Source: Centropus unirufus (taxonomy: Eukaryota > Chordata > Aves > Cuculiformes > Centropidae). From it: DNA of 64,000 bases. Below the pieces are notes generated by a model that worked only from the letters and a program-made list of their open reading frames with translations, did not search any database and was not told the DNA's origin. Below are positions 48,066 to 61,100 of the stretch, in pieces (the first letter of the stretch is position 1; each line of letters starts with the position of its first letter). The position numbers and the translations under genes were made by a program. Where the stretch lies: positions 2,633,762 through 2,697,761 of the forward strand of contig VYZI01000053.1 of the NCBI GenBank assembly GCA_013397695.1, given 5' to 3'.

Positions 48066-51000
48066 TTCAAGCAAGGGAAGTTCTGCCTCCCCATTCTGAT
48101 ATCAGGTATCCATTTTCCTTTGAGGTACAGCAAATAAAGTAGATTTTGTCCTGTATGCTTCCACTGCTTACTCCTAAAATACACTGTTCATCTTGGTTCC
48201 TCTCAGCCTTGGGAGTTAATGGATTGTTTCTATCAAGGAAAAGAATTTTTAAAACCCTAATTTAATGTGATCTTCAGTTTTTATAAAAAGCTGAACTGAA
48301 ATCAAATGGAAGTATTTTGACATGAAGTAGAACAGATAATGAATAATTGTAATCTCAGCTGTACAACCTACAAAAGTTAACACGGACAGTGGTTACAGTA
48401 GAAGTTAAGAATTAACTGTTTTGATTTCTTTATGACATTCAGACAAATAAAACCAGGTGAAACATCTGAAATGCATCTGCAGCAAACTGCCACGCTAAAG
48501 TCACTTTGACAAGTACGGAGGGTAAGAGAGGATTACGAGGGAAGAATTAGACAGTAGTTCAATTATCCTGAATCCTAAATAGCATGATAGTCTTTAGCAA
48601 TACCAAACAAACCTGAATTTTACAGTTCATGGTTAGAGGGAGGAAGCAGCCACTGCTGCTTTCTGCTGAGCCCCCCTCCAGCTTCCACAAAAACAGGGGG
48701 GAGAAATTTGAGGTGTCTCACACACATACCTTGATACCAAATATTGACTCCTTTAATCAGAAAATTGCAAGGTCAAAGCAAAATTTAATTGAAACAGCAA
48801 GGAATGAAAACAGAAATGCTGCAGAAAAAAAAAGCAGAAAAGAAATCAAGTAATGAATTTAAATTCTGCTCAGAGAGAAGATAAACTAAAACCAGAGGCA
48901 AAGTCCTATCAAGACAGTTCTTGTTGGATTTACATTTCTAACTAAAAATGGAAAACATATGAAGCAATTGTAAACACCTTAATTGTTTATGCACAACCAC
49001 TTAATACTACATGAAAAAAATTCCCTGACAAAACACTCAATGTTAAAGAAAAGCATTTAGGCTCATGTTTGTACTTTCAATACAGAAATACAATACAGCG
49101 GAGGAAACGTTAGGTGAAAATAACTAAATTAGGTTGGCAAACTAAACCCCACTCAAGTTCTCTTAAAACATTAGGAATACATATCCAAAGTTTTGTTTAT
49201 ACATTTAAACTTTTTCTAAGTCAATTTATCAAAGACAGATTTTGTTCAGGACTGACAATGAAACTACATTTTTTGGAACTGCTTTGCATCAGAACATGAT
49301 TACAACTGAATTAAAGTATATCCTGCACCAGCTCTCCAGTTACTAAATATGTCTCCTCTATTTTATTTTTTTTAATTTAAGGAGATTCTTCTTGTCTGTT
49401 CTCAGACACCCAAGATTCATGTGCTTATATTACTCATTTTTTCCCCTCAATCAAGCCAATTAAAGAGAATTCTGTAAATGCACTGCTCCAAGAAACTGAC
49501 AGAAAAAGTCACTTCAAAAGTAATCTCCTCAGATATATATAAATTTATCTTTTTCACTCCTCCACATTTTTCAAATCTGGGAGTTCAAGCTTAACAAATT
49601 CTATTTTGATGCAACACTCTCTTATTTTTAGGTAATATGGGACAGACTGCACACATTACATGTTGACTAGAGTAACCTGTATTTTTAGTGAGCTTGAAAA
49701 CACTTGAATGTCAAAACCTGCAGATAGCGATGTCATCTCAAAAAAGCAGCACCCAGCCCACCATGGAGACCTGAAGATGCCCAAGCACTCCTAAAGGTGA
49801 CAATTTGAATACCCAGATTATACAGGTCACATTAAATTGGCAGCCCTTTACTCCAAAGTATCTCATTTTGAAGCCAATCTTTGTATAAATTACGTGTTTT
49901 CCTTTTGTAATGAATGTTTCTATGCATATTTCTCAGAAGCCAATAGGTTTGTGAAATGTTTACCTCCTAAAAAAGAAGAGACGTTTTAGAGCCAAGAGAA
50001 GTAAGAAGTTTGATTTCTATTATTTATAACTTCACCTGTTGTGAAACATCACACATGTTAATAAAGAAAGGATGCACATTTTAATGATACCCTCCCTCTG
50101 TATATGTTCTTTAAGAAAGCATATGTAATTAGCTCCTTTAACTGGCATCCTTTTCAGTTTCTTCATGCAAAGAAGATTCAGCCAACTCAAAAGAGGGAAC
50201 TTATGACAGAAAATTTCCAGTCGTTGAGTGCAACTTACCAGCCACATTACTGAAGTTTATTTTTTTCCTAGCAGCAAAAACTGCCTTTTCCAGAAAACTT
50301 TTTATTATTAAAAATTATACATAGCAGAGTATTCAACCACCACTCTTGTCAACACTCTAAAGTTATTGGTGTGTAATTTGGAATAGGGTGACAAAATAAA
50401 AAGGGGCATGTTTTTATCCTTTCCTGTAAAGATCAATAAACTCAAAGTGATATTTTTGGTAGCAACAGCTTAATCAAGATCATGTCAGGCAAATGAGGTC
50501 ATGAACTGTAGGAAACCAGAAGACAGAACAATTTCATTAGATAGTAAAGAGAATAAAGAATATTTAATCAGAAGTCAAGCTTCTTCTTGGAATAATTCCT
50601 AGTTCATTAGTGCACAGTTTTCAGCCATAGAACAAATAAGCAGTGTCCCAAAGACAAAAAATTCATTCATTAACCCTAGGGTCAGCTTCTATAGGAGTTT
50701 CAGAGAGACTAACTCAGCAGGATAGTAGTTTTCAAACATCCTCAATTTTTACCTTTTCATTTCTCTTGCTGTCTCAGAGACCTTTTTTTTTTTAATTGTC
50801 AGAAGTGCCTGGAGCCCACCAGCACGCAAAATGTAGCAGAGCTCAGGAAAATATTCAAGACAGCATGAGGCAATGATTTCTTAGACACTAAACAGTGCTG
50901 TCTCAAGCAACCACTCACCATGAGTGGGACCCTTCCCTTAAATAGATTTGTCCACAAACCACATTAATAGCCCTTGAATTCCCTTCTGGAAAGAGTGACT

Positions 51001-53840
51001 TTTCAGAAATATGGGATTTTTTTTCAATGTACAGGTCTAAAAAAAGAAAAAACCCTATGATTTTATCTGAAGGTGCATTCAAAAACATAAGATACATCAT
51101 GGCCAATGTCCAATATGTAGATACCATCTGTGATTAGACTTTCATCTTCAACACTTTATTAATAAAGCAGAAGGATAATATGCTTAAAAGTAATGAAATA
51201 GGAGATTAAAAGACTGAACAAACATAAAAAACAAAATTGGTTTTATAATTTGTCAAGTGGGCCAGACTAACACTAAGGGACAGTTTAAGAATGTTTATAA
51301 TAGACAGGAGAGAAAAAAAAAAAGGATTGATCTAGCAGTGCTGTGTATATAATTCTGGGTGTCCTCTAAGTCTGACGTGTTAGCAAATTTTGAAACTCAT
51401 TCCTAATGAAAATATTTTTCATTAAAAATATCCTTGATATTATTGCAGGGATCTAAGCAGAAGTCTACTTAGAAGAATTATTTCCATGCCATGTCAGTTT
51501 TTCCATTTTAATTTGGAGCAGGCTGAATTAACTGAAAAGTACTGATTTGATAGGGTTCTGAAGATCTCATCTCACAGGGCATACCATTGTTCCACCTGGG
51601 GAAGGACTTTCCCATCACTTCTCTTCCGTTTTGGTGGAGTTGGTCCAACGCAGCTTCAAGCAAGAGCATAGACTCTGGATGTTTTCCTGCACAGGGCTCT
51701 GAAAACTGAACTCCAAGGGGCTGATGGGCAAAGCTCTCTAACAAAGCTCTGGCTCTAAGCAAGGGTGTCCTATTTCTTCACAACCACAGCCAATAAGAGT
51801 GAAGTTGAGCTTTCCATAATAAATCTGGCCTTGTAGATTTCAACCCATTGAGGCTCCACCTCCTGAAGTGTTTTTAAGTAGAAATACGAAAGAGGGTAAA
51901 TAAAACTGTGTTAAGTTTTGGTTTAAGGGAAGATCCTGTTCTTTATGGTTAGATCATTGTCACTATAAAAAGTGAACCGTAAGCCCCTTCTGACTGAAAC
52001 AAAATAAATGGCAGCTGCTAATAACTGTCAAAACCTAAAGGAAACCCATTAACCCTTCTTATCCCATCTCCCTTTTAACAAGAAAGAGTACGGGAAAGCC
52101 CTTCATAGATCAGCAGTGCCGTAGTAGATTTAGGGAGCCACATCACTCAAAAACCGAATCATGCAAATGCCATGAAGTGAAGCTGACAGCTTTCAAAAGC
52201 GGCTGAGTAATGAACCACTCTCAGGCTACCCAATATTTCATTGATGACAACAGGCAGGTATAGGCTATTTATAACCTGCTGCAAATCTCCAGAAGGCAAT
52301 TGATACGTAAGCTACGATTGCATTTCTGTATTATGTTAACTTCATTGACAGAGGTACATTCCTGAAAAATGCAAGCGAAAGCATGCTTTTTTAACCTTAA
52401 AAATGCAAACCAAAACCAGAAACCGAACTGTGCACTCTTTTCACCTATAAATGTTACAGAATTCACAAAGAAACCATTAAACATATAAGAGTCTCTTAAA
52501 AAAATCCTTCTCTATATTGAAAAATATTATTTTTGCAGATGACAGATAGTGAAAGCAGTTAAAAACCACTTAACCAGAACATATTCATTTACAAACACTG
52601 TTTCCTAGCTTTCAGAAATATTCTTGATTATTGCTCTTCTCTCTGTAGTAGGAGGTAGATATTTTATAAATTGTTGGGGTAACATTATGTTATGTTTCAC
52701 TTATGCAGTACAATTTTCTTCTATTTCAGGCTGCACACATACACAGACATTCATTTGTAGCCTGCAAGCAGTCATCCCAAGACACCTCTCTGCACAGTGG
52801 ATCAGCTATGGTTCATGTTTGATTCACTTGCCTGTGCCCTACTGACGCTTTTATTTTAGTTATTACAATAGGCTTTCCATTTTCTACAAATAAAAAAAAT
52901 TCACCTGATGCACTTACAAAGAGAAAGGTACATTTGTTACCATAAGAAACAGAAATACCTTTCCCCCTTCATACAGAAAACTGAATTTCTATTAAAAAAT
53001 ATTTTCTTCACTTGACACCAGGAACTGCGGCCAGGAAGGATATTGATTACCCTGTACAAAAGCTCCAGAGTTTGTTTTAACACTGTCGGCTTGCTTCACC
53101 CATCATGTTAATATATTTAGCAAAAGCCAATCTGTAGCCTGTCTTTACACAACCACTGCACATTCATGATTTTAAATTCTCATTCCATCACATTTATGTG
53201 TTTACCTACATAGTCTCCTTTATAGCACATGGATTGACATATCCATTAGAATTTCTAAAGCAGGGAAAAAATGCCCAGGCCAGAGATTTTAGTGGATCCA
53301 CACCACACATACCCCTTTAGATCGTTTGCCTGTTACTGGAAAACGAGCTTCATCCCTCTACCTACAGCAAGCTTTTTGATGTATGTTTTGCCAAGCAGTA
53401 GAGCTCTGTAAGAGCATCCCTCCATCATTCCTGTTTTAAAAGGGTTCATCAAATGCTCTTAAACAATTGCCTTCAGAGCATGCTCTGGCAGGGCCAGGTG
53501 ATGGCATGTGGAGCCAGCCCACCGCTGCATCCAGCTGCTTCTCAGAGCCCAGTGATGACTTGTGGCATATGACAGAAATAGCCATGGTTTCAAAGAATTA
53601 CTTGCTCTGCACAATTGTTTCAAGAAGCATGTGTGTGATGAATTTTAAAGTGGGGGATTATTTATAAGACAATCATTTTAAGGGCTGAGTATTCAGTAAT
53701 TACTCAGTAAAATTAGTCCCCAAAGTACCGTGAGGCTTCATTCCCAGGTGATTTGAGCTAAACTACCACGTTGAGTGCCTGAAAGAAAACCATGTTTTCT
53801 AAAAGAAGTTGACTAGGGCAAATAATCACTTTAGGGAGGT
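48066..53840. other. AT-rich unique sequence, no gene seen
   Basis: Nothing recognisable after the second CR1 copy. A-runs and T-runs are common (for example near 50790 and 51310). Open frames are short and lack good splice sites or protein-like composition. Confidence 0.6.
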
Positions 53841-53890
53841 AAAAAATCCAAAAAAAAAAAAAAACCAAACAAAAAAAACAAAACACAACC
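53841..53890 (+). repeat. A-rich tract with a 15-A run
   Basis: Fifty bases that are almost all A with scattered C, including 15 consecutive A at 53850-53864, then an ACC/AAAC pattern. It lies about 70 bases upstream of the strongest pyrimidine-rich splice acceptor in this part of the window (53962). No body of a retroposed element precedes it and I see no flanking duplication, so it is treated as a simple repeat. Confidence 0.85.
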
Positions 53891-53962
53891 TACTTGAGGT
53901 AAAAGGCAGATCAAGGCAATCTGACTTTTTCTTCCTCTTTTTTTGTCTTCTGTCTCCCCTAG

Positions 53963-54063
53963 GAGAAGCAGATACCTGCCACGAGGTGAAGCAAATGCTT
54001 TTGATAGAGCAGCAGTTGAATAAGAGCTCAGAATTACTTATAGACACTATCAAAGCTGAATAG
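53963..54063 (+). other. Candidate terminal coding exon (unverified)
   Basis: A long pyrimidine tract (53926-53960, only three non-pyrimidines in 35 bases) ends in CCCCTAG, with a CTGAC branch-point-like sequence just before it. The exon enters in phase 1 and runs 32 full codons to TAG at 54061-54063. The predicted tail starts EADTCHEVKQ and ends LLIDTIKAE. It is rich in E, K, Q and L with hydrophobic residues every three to four positions, as in a coiled-coil helix. An AATAAA hexamer lies at 55117-55122, which would make a 3' UTR of about 1 kb. An internal CGAG|GTGAAG at 53985 could instead end a 23-base exon. I do not recognise the protein. The splice site is very good, but the upstream exons are not identifiable here. 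Confidence 0.22.
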
Positions 54064-54318
54064 AATGTGTGGGGTTTTGCCCCTAGATGCTATTACCACT
54101 TCAGGTTATTTTTAATGTTTTTCCACCTGAAAGCTTCATTCCAAATGCCACAAAGGAAGGATTCATTTTGGCAAAAACTGGCCAAAATTAGGTTGTCTAT
54201 TTGTAATTCAGGTGTCCTCTCCTGCTCTATGTCTGTACTTATATCAAAACGAGCATCAGACAGAGCACTTTTTCCCTGGCAGAAGATGACAAATGGCAAG
54301 TCCTTCTTGCCCTATCAG

Positions 54319-54406
54319 TATAAAAATAGGGCAAGTGAAATTCATGAGAGTCACAAGGGCCACTAACTCCAGGACAATGTGCTGTATTTGGAGCGATGCC
54401 TGCCAG
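54319..54406 (+). other. Candidate 88-nt exon, phase 2-0 (unverified)
   Basis: AGTCCTTCTTGCCCTATCAG leads into 88 bases open in one frame and ending TGCCAG|GTAAAC. The 29 predicted residues start IKIGQVKFMR and end CIWSDACQ. It lies 256 bases after the stop of the candidate terminal exon 53963-54063, on the same strand, so both cannot belong to the same simple transcript as coding exons. No family is recognised. Confidence 0.12.
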
Positions 54407-54850
54407 GTAAACGTATGGCATCTGTCCTCTGTAGAGCAGACCCAGCAGAGAACTTTTAATCCCTTATTTCTTCTCAAACCCACTGCTGTGGGACATTTCT
54501 AGTTTCCCATTTGCTCTGAACTGAATGAACAGCACAGCTGAAGCATCTCCCTTGTGGTATCTTGCCCCTCTCAGACCATATCTGCCTCAGTAGATACCAG
54601 AGTCAAGGACTTGGTGAACAAAAATGCTGCCAAACAGCAGAAAGCACTGCCTCTGGGACAGTGAAATAGCAATGAATCGCAAGTGAGTGTGGATGACTGC
54701 TTGGGAAAAGTGCATTTCTTCTTAAGCGTAGATATCTGCACTTGGATGAGTCAAACACTGTTTTATCAATAATTTGAACTCTTTACCCACAGTATAGAAA
54801 TCATTGGCTTTCAAGGTCTAGACCATAGTCTGAACCCAGTGGGGAACTTT

Positions 54851-54877
54851 TCATTAACTTTATTTTCATTAACTTTA
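54851..54877 (+). repeat. Two-copy TCATTAACTTTA repeat, period 15
   Basis: TCATTAACTTTA at 54851-54862 is repeated exactly at 54866-54877. Each copy holds an ATTAA core. The pair lies in unique sequence between the candidate terminal exon and the CTCF-like site. Confidence 0.75.
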
Positions 54878-55033
54878 TGCATTTTTAATCATTACCTTAG
54901 AAGTCTCATCTGCTGACAACAGCCAAAGATCAAGGTTAGAAGGCTGCGAGTAGCAGGTTGCCATGGCAGGAGCCTCTCTGCATCACGTCGGAAGGAAGCA
55001 AGATAGGTTCTGGTGTTCTTCAAACACTATTTG

Positions 55034-55047
55034 CCACCAGAAGGGAG
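55034..55047 (+). promoter_or_regulatory. CTCF-like motif
   Basis: CCACCAGAAGGGAG matches the widely used CTCF core CCASYAGRKGGCRS at 12 of 14 positions by my count (mismatches at K and C). It is preceded by TG and followed by CACGTG, an E-box. A weaker partial match, CCAGCAGGGGCATT, lies at 3582-3595 in the same orientation. Occupancy cannot be judged from sequence. Confidence 0.25.
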
Positions 55048-55122
55048 CACGTGTGTTTCCCAAGGGTATAGCTAATTTTTGAACACCCCTGAAATATCCC
55101 ATTGAACTTGAGAGAAAATAAA

Positions 55123-58100
55123 CTTAATTAGAATTGTCATTAAATCTTGACAGTTTCATTTACTGCTTCAGTTTATTTCTGTATTTGGATCCACTTACAG
55201 AAGCCTGCAGGTGAAAGGTTTGTACTTTGTCACTGTTCACCATCAAGGTAGAAACTCAAACAGAAACATGTCCTTGCAGGAATATTATTTCATCCAATGT
55301 GCAACTAACAAGAAGGTCATATTCTGCCCCATTTCCTCCCCCATCTCCCTTAAACACTTTATTTGCTACAGCCCAAGAGATTTTGAAAGAAAAATCAGGG
55401 CATCATATAATGATTCATAGCCAAGCACAGCAGAAGCATTAATCATTCACATCTTTAACTCTAAAAGCATATAAACTTCCAAGGATGATCAGTCAATGAG
55501 ACATTTATATTTTAGCTAGCAACCAAATTTAGAAATGAAACCTCCAGAACTTCTGACCAGAGAAAAAAGTATATGAAATTCCATAGACACATTTTCAAGG
55601 AATCCAAATGCATGGCTCCTATACATATGAAGACGGATCCTTTCAAAGAAATCCTATTATTTTCAGTTTGAATGCTGATTCAAGAAAATATCAGGAAAGA
55701 TGAGCCAGAGAAGCATTCTGGGTCTGCCTCTATCTCTTTGGCAACTAAAGGAAAGATGTTTATGCTTGAAAGAAGAATTTAACACAGAAGAGACCTAGTG
55801 TGATTTATCCTGCTATCTGAACAGCCCTCAGTGATACTTCTAGCGAATCTCACATACCTTTCTTGTAGACCTAGAGCTGGAAATGATGACAGTGAAGTCA
55901 CTGAATGTAAGCTCTGTCTCATGAGACATGGCAAAAAGAAAAGGCATCAAGAACATCCCTAGGAAAAAGAATCCAGCAGGCAAGTGGCCAGCAGTGACAA
56001 AAATTGCATTCAAGTAATGAGCAGAGAATGAGACATACTATGACATTTTCACATGTGTGGCAGCATTTTATAATACAGTGGAAACTGGGAAATAGGCTGG
56101 AAACTCCCTGCACGCTTGAAGAATCAGTGTTTCATTGTCTGCAATGGTGATACTGCAATAAAGCAGGTGAACACACTACCAGGACTTTCACTGGAAATTC
56201 AATGTATCCTTTTTGCCATTCTGTATCTCCCTTTGTATTCTATACAAGAAAACAAAAATGCTTTCAGGTTCTTTTATAAAATATATTTTTTTTATCTCAC
56301 AAAAGAAAAACATTCCCATAATACAAGCTGAATTTCTGTGTAAATTGGAAACTGTCAAAGCTGTTAAACTCTTACAGACTTCCCAATTATACAAAATTTA
56401 GTATTAAATAAGGAACAGGAAAGGATGGCAAGACTGTATTACATAAAAAAAAAACAAACAAACTTTCAACAAAGCCAGATTCCCTTTAGACAGGTAGTTT
56501 TCTGATAAAAAGGAACGTGAAAGAGTTTTGTATATTTTTCAAGTAGCTAGAAATCTTGCTTTTTGACTGCTCTTCTGCAGAGCAAAAACTACGCAAGATA
56601 GCATCCCAATAAATCTGTATTGTGCATTCTGCCAGAGAGGGAACCATTGTTCTGCATTCAGAGCATGGGAACCTCCTACCTGCAGATGCATTACCCACAT
56701 CAGCGTTATCTATGGAAAGTCAGCTTCCTTACAGGAAGCAAAAGTCACCAGCATAAGATAAGAACTGTTAGCTGGAAAGCGTTTGATCAGGCTGAGAGCT
56801 GCCTTAGCAGTCCTGTCCTTCCAACCTGGTCACTGGAGAAAGATACTGCTTTGCACAGCAGATAACACTCATCCTGGCACATATATCTTTCCACCTGTTC
56901 CCTGCATGTTATCACCCTCAGTTTTCCAAGCACAAGTTTTAGCTGTACAGGTGCTGGTGTTTGTCACCGCTGTCCAGTCTGTAGGAAACGCTGCATACAA
57001 GAAAGGAAAAGCCATTGACTTTCATGCAGCTTTAATCTACCTCAGCTCCCAATGGTCCTGATCTGTCAGCCATCCCAGCGGGGCGCACCCTCCTCAAGGC
57101 TACACCTGCACACAGATTCAAGCCCTGCACCCCCTGGGAACATGTGGCATCGCCTTGGGGCAGTGCCAGGGTCTGCCTGGAGCTGTTCCATCAGCTCCTT
57201 GCAGAGTAGCTGTGATAGGAAAGCTTCCTGCTCTATCACCTGTGCGTAGCTCAACACCTGCTACAGGAGGGATCAGCAGAGGCTCAAATTCCCACATCTA
57301 CCACCATCCCAGTGGTACCCTAGCAAAGACAGTCGCTACAATTAGTGACTTTTTTTACCTTGTGTCGTGGCTCATTTGTCTCTGCATATTACCATATGAT
57401 CTATGTTCCATGCTCATGTATCAGAAATAAGAATATTTTAAGATAGTAAATACACCAACTTCCAGGATGTCACTCTCTATTTATTAATAATATGATGAAA
57501 CGTAAGAATTAAGGGAAAATCAGAAATTTATCATTACATTTATCTTAAAGCTTACTAGAAACAATGCCAGAATGGTGCCTGTGATTGCCTGGAACATCTA
57601 GGTACCAAAAGAGTTTAGGACAAACCATGCTATTTCCAGAACTGGAAAACGGCTGAAACAGAAAAGCAAGGTCTGATAGCATATTATAACCAACAAAATC
57701 TCTTTTGTTAGGAATTAGTTTATTGGCACTAGGTAAAACTGCAGGCCAGGCAAGGGATGTATGAAAGAAGAGTTATAGATCCTTTATAGCTCAGAACAAA
57801 ACCACTCTGTAGATTAATATTAAATTGCAGTACAGAGCATTTCAAACATGTGATGGTCTCAAGAATTCAGGTTCCCAAATTTAGCTTGCTAGCACATAAA
57901 GCCAAGGACCTTTGCAAGTGTCACAGGTAGTAATTAATTCCTGTTAAAACCCCCCCAGCTCAGACACTGGGCTAGCAATACATAATGGCAAGAATACCAG
58001 AAAATTCAGTTTATTTAATAAGTCAAAACAAAGAGACAAAAATTACTTTACCATTAGTGTTTTACATGCCTGAAAGGTGCACAGTAGAATGCAATTCTCT

Positions 58101-61100
58101 GCATTTATATGGAAATCAAGACAGCCTACCAACTGAATGTATTATTGCATTCGGCTTTAATATACTGACCCTTGGCTTTCTGCCATTATGAGCTTCGTCC
58201 CAGATAAGCCTGCCGAAATGGAAGCCTGCTCTCAAGGCAGTAAACTCTTAAATATTACTGCTCAGGTCACAGCTAGCAACCAATTTGAAAAAAAGCTCCA
58301 GAAACAGGCATAACAGTGAATTTCCATCAGAGAGAAAAAGGCATCTCTGGTACCTGTGCAGGAGAGGAGGGATGGGAAAAGAACTTTGGATACAAGGAGC
58401 CTGGTGAGGGGAGCCAGTGGCACAGCAGCTTTTGCCTTGCTCATCAAGCAGGTCTGCAGGTGAGCAGCAGCTGCAGCTCGAGCTGACCAGCAGCCTCCCC
58501 TGAACAACCATCTTTATGCTGTGATGAAGAGCAAGAGCCCTTTTTTGTGCCTGCCAAGAGAAATCTCTCTCCGGCTGCTCAAAGCTCAGAGGAGCTATAC
58601 TTCAAAAGAAAATAAGCATTTGTTGTTTCTTTCCTAGCAAAAGCATACCCTAGGCCTCAGGTTTATTACAGCCTCCTGTATTTGTGCTCCAGCTCCTAAT
58701 AATGCCCATGGTGAATGGGCATTAAACACGGAAGGAGCAAAACAAAAATAAAGCGAACAAAAAGCTGTGCAGTATGCTCGTTAACAACGTAATCAAGAGC
58801 TTCCTGCGGTCACGAAGGTACCTTTTCAGTGATTTTGCTGGATCTTTGCTTGAATTTCAGTCTTTGACACCCCAGCAAGTGCAGTTGCAAGGAGGGCCGA
58901 GTGCAATCAAAGAGGAATATACTGGCAAGTATGACAACGGAGGAGGACAGGGACCCTTGTTTTGATCCTTTTCCAGCTCAGCCAGCACAGACAGCAGCAG
59001 CATAAGCCAAGAGGAGTGCAGGAGAAGGAACCGCTGAATGCAAACTGCCTGAATAAGTTTGACCCCTCCCCACAGCTCTCCTTTAGCCTTACCCTTGAGC
59101 ATCACAGGTAAACAGTGCAAGACCTGCTTGGTTCAAATTTTTAAGTAATCCAGTATCATTATCTTCTCTTAATTCCCTATTCCTTAAGCTTCTTCTTGTA
59201 ACAACGAACACCTCTATGTCTTGATAATATGCATCTTGTCCTTCCTAATCCAAACACAAGGCAAAACCCAATATCATCTGGTGGGGTTGTTCTCCGAAAC
59301 GTAACTGCTTGTATATAAAGAACATTTCTGTGCTCAAATACACTTTGGGGTGTCCAAAACAGGAAAACTATTCTGGTATTTGCAGAAGTCCCATCAACTG
59401 TAGAGTTTAGTTTAATATTGTAAGTGCATATAGATTATGAAGCCCTTAATGCACAATTACAAGTGAAAGATCTTTAACACAATCTTTCAAAGGTTTCCAG
59501 TTTACAAAGGCAACAATGCTTTGTGCAGTCACCAGGAGGGATTTTTTTTCACCTTTAGTAAAACACATTGAATATCTCCCCATAGCTACAATGGCTGTTG
59601 TCCCCCATCCTTACTTACATGCCTTTTAGAAGATGCCTACATGAATAAGTCAGCATTGAGTCCCAGCAGCATGATGCTGATTTTTTTTTATTTCCAACTC
59701 TTCAAGTAAGATGTGAAGGAGGCAGCTGAACAAAAATAACTTGAGATGTGAAAGGCACTTAGGACATAGCCGATTAGTAAATCCTGCAGTCTACGCCAAT
59801 GACTTTTCAATTTTCTTTAAATCTACAGTATATTAACAAACTAACAGTTCTTTCCATTGTTAACTTTCTCCTTGCAGCTACACAACACCGTGGATAAACA
59901 TCCCTCCACAAAGTCACAGTTTATAGCTTGTTGATACACAGCCACGGCAGCTTTCAGAAGTCCTGCCGCATCCCAGAAGGGCTTGAACCTTTCAGCAAGA
60001 CACCACATCTCCTCAGGCTGTACACTTGTCAGATCTACCTGCAGTCGAACTTGAGGAGCAGGAGGGAAGATTATAACCACGAACGAAACCCAGACTGTTA
60101 AACCCTAGCGTCATCCTGCTCCCATAGCGGGCTGACGAACCTGAAGGAGCAATGCTGCATTTCAGAAGTCTGCCTCTTTCCAGAAGCTGCTACCTATTGT
60201 TCATCCACTGTTTTGCTTTGTACTGTAGGAATTTTGCATAGGGTAGTAATTTTTAGTGCTGTTTCTAGAGTCAAAATATTTAATGGCTGTACAGGCTCAC
60301 CCACCCCCGCAGCCATGGTTCAAGCCAGTGAGATTTACTTCAATTATTTAACTTTTTATGCTTTCCCTTATCCTATTCCCTCAGCCTTAAAAGACCTGAG
60401 TGCTAAAGGGAAATATGCCTATAAGATTTTTATTTTTATCTTTTTAGCTTGAACATCGTAATAGAATTAAAACACTAAATTATTACAAAGGCACACATCT
60501 TATTACAAACGCAAAGTGGGACACTGAAATGAAATAGTCTTTGTATGCTCGTTACAATCTACCTGCAGAAGCAGCAACAGGGAGTTACCAACATCTGATA
60601 CTTGGCCTTTGCTCTGCTTTCCAGGGCAGGTTTCACCAGGCATCTGGAAATACGAGAGGCAAGTGCCTCCTTATCTGGGCTGCCCTGGAGGGAGGGCAGG
60701 CCACACAGGAGCCATATCAAGTCCAAATTAATTGATGTAAAAACCCAGCTTCCTGTGAGGTTATCTTGACTTGAAAGGGAACCAACACAAACTATATTTT
60801 AATACAGCCCGCTACGCTTGCATTGACAGCTATAATTATAAGTTGCTGATGTTTCTCACCCTCTTAAAACAGCCGCTCATTTCATAAGGCCTGCAAGCTT
60901 TTGTACATCACTTACACGGCCTCCGGAATACTGTTCTTTCAAAGCCTGAAAAATAAGATTTGTTTATAACCATGTGATTACACTACCTAAGAAATGAAGT
61001 GACCCGAACTCAGCTCTAACTATAAACAGTCCTCCCCATCGTGCTAGCCACATTAATGGCTTGCAAGGAGGAATAACGCCACACTGTGAATTCTGTTTTC

